Assembly: GCA_016782825.1 (NCBI GenBank)
Contig: JADHXT010000126.1
Span: forward strand, 1-8,623
Length of the DNA stretch: 8,623 bases
From: Candidatus Brocadiia bacterium
GTDB taxonomy: Bacteria; Planctomycetota; PUPC01; DSUN01
Reading direction: 5' to 3'
In this document: one piece after another, positions 1 through 5,231 of the stretch
Position numbering within the stretch: the first letter of the stretch is position 1
Layout of the letters: each line of letters starts with the position of its first letter
Position numbers and translations under genes: made by a program
Notes under the pieces: model-generated
The model's input: only the letters and a program-made list of their open reading frames with translations
The model's database searches: none
What the model was told of the DNA's origin: nothing

Positions 1-983
1 AGGCCCGCCAGCACCTGGAGCGATGCCTCGCGCGCCTGCTCCAACTTCTCGCCGTTCATCGAGCCCGAGCGGTCGAGCACGAGGGTGACCTCGCGCTTGA
101 TGGTGGGGGCGTCGCCCTTGATCCTGGGTGTGGCCGGCAGGCCGGCCAGCAGCAGGAAGTAGCCGCCGCCCGTCTTCGGGTCGGGGTAGGCCAGCAGCGA
201 TGCCGTCACGCCGTCGCGCCCGAGCAGGTACGACAGCCGGAACGGCCCCGGCTCGGTGCGTGCCTTCGCGGCGATGCGCGCGGAAATGACGCTCTTGCTC
301 AACCGCTTCTTCTCAAGCTCGTGGGTGGGCGAGTAGACGGTCGAGATGGCGGTCTTCGACTTGATGCGCACCGACACGTCCCACGGCACCTTGTAGTCGA
401 GCGACTCGCTTCGCGGCAGCGTGTAGTCGATGCGACTGCCATCGGCGGACAGCAGGTGCTCATAGGTCAGCCGCACCCGCTGGGTGCCGCGCGCGGGAAC
501 GGGAAAGACGCTGGAGCGGACGAGATTGTAGCCGATGAACTCCAGCAGCGCGGGGTCGCGCACCTTGGCCACGATGGCGTCGTAGGTCTTGCGGGCCTCG
601 GCCTTGGGCAACACCTGCGCCACGGCCTCCTTGGCGGCTCCCTGAAACGTGAAGCCCCGCACCACGGCGCCGTCGGGCACGGGCACGATCAGCTCGGCCT
701 CCTGCCGCGTGCTGCCGGGGTTCTTGAGGTCGATGTCCATCGTCGTGGTGGCCGCCTGCTCCAGGATCACCACGCCCGCCTTCACCGCCGTGATCTCGAC
801 GGGCGCCTCGCGGCGCACGCTGCTATAGGCCCGCGCCTGCGGCACGATGATGTTCGAGGCCAGCGCTCGGCCGTAGAAGTGGTGATGGTGCACCACCGCA
901 CCGCCGTCGGCCGCAGCGGCCAGTGCCACCACGAGCACACACGCAGGAAACGCTGTCAGCCGTCGGGTTCGCGAGCCGTTCAT
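1..983 (-). CDS. Exported VIT and VWA domain protein, N-terminal part (runs off left edge)
   Basis: Reading the minus strand from the ATG at 983 gives 327 uninterrupted codons to the window edge. Residues 1-25 look like a Sec signal peptide (MNGSRTRRLT, then a hydrophobic run ending in AAAADG), so the protein is probably exported. Residues about 55-180 match a VIT (vault/inter-alpha-trypsin) domain: an EAELIVPVPDGAVVRGF stretch at 95-111, the A-KTYDAIVAK helix at about 130-140, and PALLEFIGYNLVRSSVFPVP at 144-163. A VWA domain starts near residue 297 with the MIDAS motif DRSGS at 304-308 (D304, S306, S308); the rest lies outside the window. Proteins of this architecture are typically secreted or surface-anchored, with metal-dependent adhesion; the ligand is unknown. 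The start is supported by an AGGAG nine bases upstream. A short HHHH run at 32-35, just after the likely cleavage site, is curious but unexplained. Family assignment is firm; function is not. Confidence 0.9.
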   Translation of the reverse strand, partial: MNGSRTRRLTAFPACVLVVALAAAADGGAVVHHHHFYGRALASNIIVPQARAYSSVRREAPVEITAVKAGVVILEQAATTTMDIDLKNPGSTRQEAELIVPVPDGAVVRGFTFQGAAKEAVAQVLPKAEARKTYDAIVAKVRDPALLEFIGYNLVRSSVFPVPARGTQRVRLTYEHLLSADGSRIDYTLPRSESLDYKVPWDVSVRIKSKTAISTVYSPTHELEKKRLSKSVISARIAAKARTEPGPFRLSYLLGRDGVTASLLAYPDPKTGGGYFLLLAGLPATPRIKGDAPTIKREVTLVLDRSGSMNGEKLEQAREASLQVLAG

Positions 984-992
984 CGTGCAGTG

Positions 993-997
993 CTCCT
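993..997 (-). promoter_or_regulatory. Shine-Dalgarno site of the VIT/VWA gene
   Basis: The plus-strand CTCCT reads AGGAG on the minus strand, with nine bases before the ATG at 983. This fixes the start of the VIT/VWA protein immediately ahead of its signal peptide. Confidence 0.75.
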
Positions 998-1034
998 ACA
1001 GCCATCGAGGTGTACGGGCATCCCCTTCACACGT

Positions 1035-1040
1035 ATTATA
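1035..1040 (-). promoter_or_regulatory. Candidate -10 box (TATAAT) for the VIT/VWA gene
   Basis: The minus strand reads GGTATAATACG here, an exact match to the sigma-70 -10 consensus in an otherwise GC-rich region. Transcription would start near 1028, leaving a leader of about 45 bases that contains the AGGAG. No good -35 hexamer lies 16-18 bases upstream (CGATCG at 17), so the promoter may need an activator. The direct repeats immediately upstream would be suitably placed for one. Confidence 0.5.
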
Positions 1041-1058
1041 CCGTGCCCAGCCCGTGCC
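1041..1058. repeat. Direct repeat CCGTGCC x2, 11-bp period
   Basis: CCGTGCC occurs at 1041-1047 and again at 1052-1058, so the copies are one helical turn apart. They lie directly upstream of the minus-strand TATAAT, where a -35 element would normally be. This arrangement suits a response regulator of the OmpR/PhoB type, whose sites are direct repeats with about this period. In GC-rich DNA a repeated heptamer can also arise by chance. Confidence 0.35.
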
Positions 1059-1060
1059 GA

Positions 1061-1078
1061 TCGTAAAGGCTCTGTAAC
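1061..1078. repeat. Second 11-bp-period pair, TCGTAAA and CTGTAAC
   Basis: The sequences TCGTAAA (1061-1067) and CTGTAAC (1072-1078) share GTAA in register 11 bases apart, with a GGCT spacer. The 7-4-7 layout and the CTGTAAC half resemble Pho-box half-sites (consensus CTGTCAT), and a phosphoesterase gene starts 71 bases downstream. Only a few positions match, so this is a weak regulatory candidate. Confidence 0.25.
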
Positions 1079-1112
1079 ATTGCACCGAAGGCGGGCCCGC
1101 GCTAACGCGTGG

Positions 1113-1141
1113 TTGTTCCGGGCTGGCTTGGCGTGTACACT
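1113..1141 (+). promoter_or_regulatory. Candidate promoter of the phosphoesterase pair, implying a leaderless mRNA
   Basis: TTGTTC at 1113-1118 and TACACT at 1136-1141 are separated by exactly 17 bases; they match the sigma-70 hexamers at 3 of 6 and 4 of 6 positions. The ATG of the metallophosphoesterase begins at 1149, seven bases past the -10 box, where transcription would normally start. There is no Shine-Dalgarno sequence before that ATG, which fits a leaderless transcript. The -10 overlaps the 8-bp palindrome GTGTACAC (1133-1140). The case rests on position more than on strength of match. Confidence 0.35.
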
Positions 1142-1148
1142 GTGCGGC

Positions 1149-2087
1149 ATGCATCTCTCCGAGCTTGTTGCCGTACTCGTCTTCCTGAGCGCCATCGTCG
1201 CGGTGTACGTGGTGGCTGGAGCACTGCTGTTCCGAGCCATCCGGCGCCGTTTCGCGAGGCAGGCCGTGCCAACATCCAAGAGCGAGGTATGGACGCGGCG
1301 GGGCTTTCTCGGCCTTGCGGCGGGCGGCATCGGGTGCATGGCCTACGGCTATTCCGTGGAGCCCGACTGGCTGGAGGTGACCCACCACCGTCTGCCGTGT
1401 GCCAAGCTGCCGCGGGGCTCTCAGCCCATCCGCATCGTCCACATCTCCGATCTGCACTCCGAGCCCACGCCCCACCTCGAGGCCCGACTGCCCGGGGTCA
1501 TCGCCGTTGAGAAACCCGACCTGATCGTCTTCACCGGCGACGCCGCCAACTCGCCCGATGGCGTGCCTACCTTCCGCCGGTGCATCGAGCGCATCGCCGC
1601 CATCGCCCCCACCTACGCGGTGAAAGGCAACTGGGACGTGCGGCACTGGGTGCCGGCGGACCTCTTCGCGGGCACGGGGGTCACGAAGCTGGAGGTCGGC
1701 TCGGTGGTCGTCACCGTGCGGGGCACGCGACTCTGGATCGGCGGCGCCACCGACTGGCCGGACCTCGGCCACGTGCTTGCCACCGTGCCCGCCGACATGC
1801 CCACCCTCCTCCTCTACCATTTCCCCGACGCCGCCCACCTTGCCGCGAAGCACGGGATCGACCTCTACTGCTGCGGCCACACCCACGGCGGGCAGGTGGC
1901 CCTGCCCTTCTATGGCGCGCTGGTTACGCTCTCGCGCTTCGGCAAGCGGTACGAGGCCGGCCTCTACCGCGTGCAGGACACCTGGCTGTATGTGAACCGC
2001 GGCATCGGCACCGAAGGCAGCACACCCCGCGTGCGCTTCTGCGCGCGGCCCGAGGTGACGGTCATCGACCTCGTGCCACCCGAGTAG
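1149..2087 (+). CDS. YkuE/YaeI-type calcineurin-like metallophosphoesterase, membrane- or Tat-associated
   Basis: This 312-residue protein is a binuclear-metal phosphoesterase. The N-terminus has a hydrophobic helix (about 5-28), a basic stretch (RAIRRRFAR), then a twin-arginine-like TRRGFLG at 49-55 followed by LAAGGIG. The catalytic domain follows: SDLH (D101, H103), GD at 130-131, GNWD at 160-163, H224 in LLYHFPD, and GHTHGGQ at 243-249. The tail VNRGIGTEG...RPEVTVIDL (about 282-308) is typical of the YkuE/YaeI group, as is the segment YGYSVEPDWLEVTHHRL (66-82) after the Tat region. The usual GNHD is GNWD here, so the His that normally assists catalysis is Trp. The ATG at 1149 lacks a Shine-Dalgarno. 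A GTG at 1266 (codon 40), preceded by GAGG, would give a short classical Tat signal and is a real alternative start. Substrates are uncertain; YkuE-type enzymes act at the cell envelope. The next gene begins 30 bases on. Confidence 0.88.
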   Translation: MHLSELVAVLVFLSAIVAVYVVAGALLFRAIRRRFARQAVPTSKSEVWTRRGFLGLAAGGIGCMAYGYSVEPDWLEVTHHRLPCAKLPRGSQPIRIVHISDLHSEPTPHLEARLPGVIAVEKPDLIVFTGDAANSPDGVPTFRRCIERIAAIAPTYAVKGNWDVRHWVPADLFAGTGVTKLEVGSVVVTVRGTRLWIGGATDWPDLGHVLATVPADMPTLLLYHFPDAAHLAAKHGIDLYCCGHTHGGQVALPFYGALVTLSRFGKRYEAGLYRVQDTWLYVNRGIGTEGSTPRVRFCARPEVTVIDLVPPE

Positions 2088-2103
2088 CCCCGCGCTCCGC
2101 CGC

Positions 2104-2108
2104 AGGAG
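2104..2108 (+). promoter_or_regulatory. Shine-Dalgarno site of the EEP-family gene
   Basis: AGGAG with nine bases to the ATG at 2118. It lies in the 30-base gap after the metallophosphoesterase stop, supports the chosen start, and fits translation from a shared transcript. Confidence 0.75.
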
Positions 2109-2117
2109 AAGGCAACG

Positions 2118-2948
2118 ATGCCCACGAGACTCTCAGCCCACCATTGGGCACTGCTCCTCGCCCTCGCCGCCGCGGGCTGCGCGCGCACCAGGGAATTCGA
2201 GCAACCCACCGGCCCGCACATCCGCGTGCTGACGTACAACGTGAACTGGGGAATGCCACAGCGGGCGCAGACCCTCGCCGCCATCCGCGAGGCCCGTGCC
2301 GACGTGGTCTGCCTTCAGGAGACCACTCGCGAGTGGGAGCGCATCCTCCGCCAGGAGCTCTCGCCCTCCTACGCACACACCCACTTCGTCCACGGCGGCG
2401 GCGCGGGTGGCCAGGCCATTCTCTCGCGCTGGCCAGTGGAAGTGCTCCGGGCCGTGCGCCCCACGGGAGCCTTCTTCCACGGCTGGTTCGTCGAGTTGCA
2501 GACGCCCCTCGGCCCCGTGCAGGTGCTCGGGGTGCATTTGCGTCCCCCCGTGGACGACCAGGGGCGCTTCGGCGTGAGCGCCTACTTCGCCACGAAGGAT
2601 GTCCGCCTGAAGGAAGTGCAGGCGCTGCACGCCCATCTGCGGCCCGACACGCCGACGCTCATCCTCGGCGACTTCAATGAGAAGGACAACGGCCCCGCCC
2701 TCAAATGGCTGCGCAAGCAAGGCTTCACCGACGCCCTGCGCGAGTTTGACCGCAAGACGCGCACATGGCAATGGCACACGAGCACGATCACGCTACGCGG
2801 CCGCCTCGACCACATCCTCTACTCCGAGCAGCTCCACGCGCTGGAGGCCCGCGTGATCCCCAAGGGCGGGTCGGACCACTTTCCCGTCTTGGCCATCCTG
2901 GAGAAACGGCGCGCGCCGGCTCACTCGCCGAACACGGGGGTGCCGTAG
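2118..2948 (+). CDS. Endonuclease/exonuclease/phosphatase (EEP) family putative lipoprotein
   Basis: The 276-residue protein begins with a short signal peptide ending in LAAAGC (Cys21), a plausible though not perfect lipobox, so it is probably a lipid-anchored extracytoplasmic enzyme. The EEP fold covers about residues 34-262 with its diagnostic residues in order: LTYNVNW (N41), CLQETTR (E68), GVHLRPP (H140), LGDFNEKDNGP (D185, N187), GRLDHILYS (D231, H232) and GSDHFPV (D253, H254). All Mg-binding and catalytic positions seem present, so it should be active. The family cleaves phosphodiester or phosphomonoester bonds in nucleic acids, sphingomyelin or inositol phosphates; the substrate cannot be told here. 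It lies 30 bases after the metallophosphoesterase and is probably co-transcribed with it. The C-terminal tail APAHSPNTGVP extends past the fold, and its last codons overlap the end of the opposing small-protein gene by 28 bases. Confidence 0.9.
   Translation: MPTRLSAHHWALLLALAAAGCARTREFEQPTGPHIRVLTYNVNWGMPQRAQTLAAIREARADVVCLQETTREWERILRQELSPSYAHTHFVHGGGAGGQAILSRWPVEVLRAVRPTGAFFHGWFVELQTPLGPVQVLGVHLRPPVDDQGRFGVSAYFATKDVRLKEVQALHAHLRPDTPTLILGDFNEKDNGPALKWLRKQGFTDALREFDRKTRTWQWHTSTITLRGRLDHILYSEQLHALEARVIPKGGSDHFPVLAILEKRRAPAHSPNTGVP
2921..2948. other. Tail-to-tail coding overlap of convergent genes
   Basis: The plus-strand EEP gene stops with TAG at 2946-2948, and the minus-strand small-protein gene stops with TGA at 2921-2923, so 28 bases code on both strands. 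I see no GC-rich hairpin followed by T-rich sequence on either strand here, so transcripts from both sides probably run into each other. Confidence 0.85.
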
Positions 2949-3376
2949 GGGATGGACGGCTTGATCACCTCGGCCTTGCCGATGCCCGTGATGATCCAGC
3001 CGTTGCCTTTCGGCGCCAGGGCAATCTGCTGGCGCTCGTTGCGGTCCTCGAACACGATTTCCACGTCCATCGTCACCGTATCGGCCTCGAGGCCCTCGGC
3101 CTCCGTCGTGGCGAGGCCCTTCATCCCGGCCGCCGAGCGCCGCAGACTCTCGCGGAAGGCGCTGACCCCAAGCTGGGCGCGGGTGCTGCTGAGCGAGCGG
3201 CGCACCTCGCCATCCAGCAGCGCCAGGTAGGCGGCGTCGTCCCCCTCGCTGGCGGCCTTGAACAGCGCGTCAATCGCCTCGCGCGGCGTCTCGGGCAGCG
3301 CCGAACGGCCTCGGTGCATGATGGCAACGGCCACGAGCGCCACCACCAGCCCCACCTGCAACATTCGCTTCTTCAT
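2921..3376 (-). CDS. Small membrane-anchored protein, possibly NTF2-like; last gene of the SPFH operon
   Basis: This 151-residue protein is not one I recognise by name. Residues 1-20 (MKKRMLQ followed by VGLVVALVAVAIM) form a positively charged N-terminus and one membrane helix or uncleaved signal, placing the remainder outside the cytoplasm. The segment PREAIDALFKAASEGDDAAY (31-50) followed by LALLDGEVRR, and the later strands DTVTMDVEIVFEDRNE (99-114) and NGWIITGIGKAEV (125-137), resemble the helix-then-sheet pattern of NTF2-like (SnoaL/DUF4878-type) domains, without catalytic residues. It ends in IKPSIPYGTPVFGE. The ATG overlaps the hflK stop in an ATGA at 3373-3376, with GAGG about seven bases upstream, so its translation is coupled to the SPFH genes. 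A periplasmic accessory role for the SPFH complex is inferred from position only. Confidence 0.8.
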   Translation of the reverse strand: MKKRMLQVGLVVALVAVAIMHRGRSALPETPREAIDALFKAASEGDDAAYLALLDGEVRRSLSSTRAQLGVSAFRESLRRSAAGMKGLATTEAEGLEADTVTMDVEIVFEDRNERQQIALAPKGNGWIITGIGKAEVIKPSIPYGTPVFGE

Positions 3377-4332
3377 TCCTTCGCCTCGATGATGCCCAGG
3401 TCGAGCGAGCGGCGGGCATGGGGATCGAGCACGATCTTCCGCACGCGCGGAAGCACCTCCTCCATCGTCTCGAGCACCAGGCGCCTGAGGGTAAGGTCGC
3501 GTGCCTCGCCGAGTTTCTCGGCTTCGGCGAGGAAGCGCCCGGCGTCGCCCTGCGCCATCTTCACCACTTCGTCGGCGTAGGCTTCGGACTCGATCAGGAT
3601 GCGCTGCTTCTGGCCACGCGCCTGTGCGGTCACGCGGTTGGCGTAGCCTTCGGCGATGCTCTTGAGCCGCTCGCGGTCGCCGAGCGCGCTGGTCACATCG
3701 GCGAAGGCGTCGGCCACCTCGGCCGGCGGCGTCACCCCGTCGCTCGGCAGGGTGACCGAGCGGATGCTGACGCCGGCGTCGACACGTTCCAGCGTGGCCT
3801 GGATAGCGTCCCTGGCCTGGCTGCGGATGCTGTCGCGCTCCTTCGTCAGCACGTCGTCCACGCCCATGCCCGACACGATGCGGGTGAGTTCCGCAGACGC
3901 CACGTTTCGCACCAGTGCCTCCACGTCGGCCACATGGAACATGTATGCCCTGGGGTCTTTGATGGTGTAGTGGACGACGGCGGAGACGCGCACGAGGTTG
4001 CGGTCGCCCGTCAGGCATTCGGCCGTCAGCGGCTCGGCGCGCCGCCCGAGCGCCCGGTCGGCCAGCGTCATGCCCACGCCCACGCGCTTGGTCTCCAGCA
4101 CTTTGAGTCGCGTGACGCGGTCGATGCCGTAGGGGAGGCCGAAGTAGAGGTCGGGCCTCCGCACGTGCTCGAGCGCGCGGCCGCAGCGCTGCACCACGGC
4201 TCGCTCCTTGGTGCGCACGGAGTAGAGGCCGGTGGCCAGATAGGCCGCGAGAAAAACGGCCAGCACGACGGGCCATCGCCGGCGGCGCGGGTGCTTCGGC
4301 TGGTCTGGGGCGTGTGTGCTGCGTTCGTTCAT
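3373..4332 (-). CDS. hflK: HflK-type SPFH protein (second HflK module of the operon)
   Basis: This 319-residue protein has a short basic cytoplasmic N-terminus (PKHPRRRRW), one membrane helix at about 20-37, and an SPFH/band 7 domain beginning TKERAVVQRCGRALE. HflK hallmarks are FGLPYGIDRV (64-73), TGDRNLVRVSAVVHYTIKDPRAYMF (108-132), TPPAEVADAFADV (201-213), then a long helix with AEGYANRV, ARGQKQRILIESEAYADEVV and QGDAGRF, and LETMEEVLPRVRKIVLD (287-303). HflK and HflC form a periplasmic cage that modulates the FtsH membrane protease. The protein is shorter than E. coli HflK (about 419 residues), chiefly because it lacks the long Gly-rich cytoplasmic N-terminus. Its ATG overlaps the hflC stop in an ATGA at 4329-4332; the upstream AAGAAGAAG is only a weak ribosome site, so coupling is likely. 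FtsH is not encoded in the window. Confidence 0.87.
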   Translation of the reverse strand: MNERSTHAPDQPKHPRRRRWPVVLAVFLAAYLATGLYSVRTKERAVVQRCGRALEHVRRPDLYFGLPYGIDRVTRLKVLETKRVGVGMTLADRALGRRAEPLTAECLTGDRNLVRVSAVVHYTIKDPRAYMFHVADVEALVRNVASAELTRIVSGMGVDDVLTKERDSIRSQARDAIQATLERVDAGVSIRSVTLPSDGVTPPAEVADAFADVTSALGDRERLKSIAEGYANRVTAQARGQKQRILIESEAYADEVVKMAQGDAGRFLAEAEKLGEARDLTLRRLVLETMEEVLPRVRKIVLDPHARRSLDLGIIEAKE

Positions 4333-5231
4333 GGCTGCTTCTTCTTGGCCGGAGCCGGCGCGGCCGTGGTGCCGGTGAGGTACTTGAGCAGGTCGGAGTC
4401 GGCGGAGAGCACGATGGTGGTCTTCTCGTCGAGAATCTTCTTGTAGGCGGCCAGCGTGCGGCGGAGCTCGTAGAACTTCGGGTCCTTCTGGTGGGCCTTG
4501 GCGTAGATGCCCATGGCAGTGGCCTCAGCCTTGCCGCGGGTCTCCTCGGCGGTCTTGTAGGCCTCAGCGAGGGTCTTGGTGCGCTCCATGTCGGCCGTGG
4601 CGCGGATCTTCATCGCCGCCTCCTCGCCTTCCGCGCGATATTGACTGGCAATGCGGGAGCGCTCGTCGCGCATGCGCTTGAACACGCTTTCGCGTGCCTG
4701 CCTGGGCAGGCCGATGCGCTTGATGCGCACGTCGAGAATCTCGATGCCGTAGTCGGCGGCGGCCTGCGCGGCGCAGCGCTCGGTGACGTGGGCGACCATG
4801 GCGTCGAGCGTGTGCTCCTCCGGCCTGGTGGACACGAGGGCCTCGCGCAGGTTGCGCCCCACCTCGCCGGCCAGTTCCGTGAGCACGTCGTCGTGCAGCC
4901 GTGCCTCGGCGCCGGCAAAGTCGCCCACGCTCTCGACGAAGCGCTGCGGGTCGTCCACGCGCCAGCAGACGAAGACGTCGAGGTTGACGTTCTTCTTCTC
5001 CTTGGCCAGGAACTCCGAGGCCCGCGGGTCATAGACCTGGATGCGCCGATCGATGCGGATGGCAGATTGGTAGAACCACTTGGCGTGCAGCCCAGCCTCC
5101 TGGAGCATGCGCACCGGACGGCCGAACTGGGTGACGATGACGAACTCCGCTTCGTCGACGAACAGCAGGCTGCGGTAGGCGACCACGCCCAGGAGCAGCA
5201 CGGCGATGACAATCCACTTCTTCTGTCTCAT
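4329..5231 (-). CDS. hflC: HflC-type SPFH protein, modulator of FtsH protease
   Basis: The 300-residue product matches HflC throughout and has the family's usual length. It has a very short cytoplasmic N-terminus (MRQKK), one helix at 6-24, then the SPFH domain: VDEAEFVIVTQFGRPVR (25-41), AGLHAKWFY, the VYDPRASEFLAKEKKNV region (67-82), and DVFVCWRVDDPQRF (85-98). The conserved HflC block IKRIGLP...SVFKRMRDERSRIA (170-195) is followed by a coiled helix rich in Glu, Lys and Ala with EGEEAAMKIRA and EAYKTAEETRGKAEA. The C-terminal QKDPKFYELRRTLAAYKK and VLSADSDLLKYL are diagnostic. A short Ala/Pro/Lys tail ends the protein. Its start overlaps the fusion gene's stop in an ATGA at 5228-5231, with AAGGGGA nine bases upstream. 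It is expected to co-assemble with an HflK-type partner; this operon offers two, one of them fused to a P-type ATPase. Confidence 0.93.
   Translation of the reverse strand: MRQKKWIVIAVLLLGVVAYRSLLFVDEAEFVIVTQFGRPVRMLQEAGLHAKWFYQSAIRIDRRIQVYDPRASEFLAKEKKNVNLDVFVCWRVDDPQRFVESVGDFAGAEARLHDDVLTELAGEVGRNLREALVSTRPEEHTLDAMVAHVTERCAAQAAADYGIEILDVRIKRIGLPRQARESVFKRMRDERSRIASQYRAEGEEAAMKIRATADMERTKTLAEAYKTAEETRGKAEATAMGIYAKAHQKDPKFYELRRTLAAYKKILDEKTTIVLSADSDLLKYLTGTTAAPAPAKKKQP

Noticed and set aside
879..890. HHHH run after the VIT/VWA signal peptide as a metal-binding motif or tag
   Set aside because: Four histidines alone do not define a site, and the sequence continues into the mature protein without other metal ligands nearby.
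321..1148. Open plus-strand frame that extends the metallophosphoesterase upstream by 276 codons
   Set aside because: It is antisense to the clear VIT/VWA gene and crosses the intergenic region; the translation is His/Arg/Gly-rich without family features. Coding for the phosphoesterase begins at 1149 or 1266.
2955..3000. Small hairpin (CGGC-CTT-GCCG within a GATCAC...GTGAT context) after the EEP stop as a terminator
   Set aside because: The stem is four base pairs, the outer pairing is imperfect, no T-run follows, and the bases are coding sequence of the small protein.
3418..4446. Long plus-strand open frame (342 codons) opposite hflK
   Set aside because: A GC-rich shadow of hflK and the end of hflC: low-complexity His/Gly/Ala/Val product, no ribosome site, no recognisable domain.
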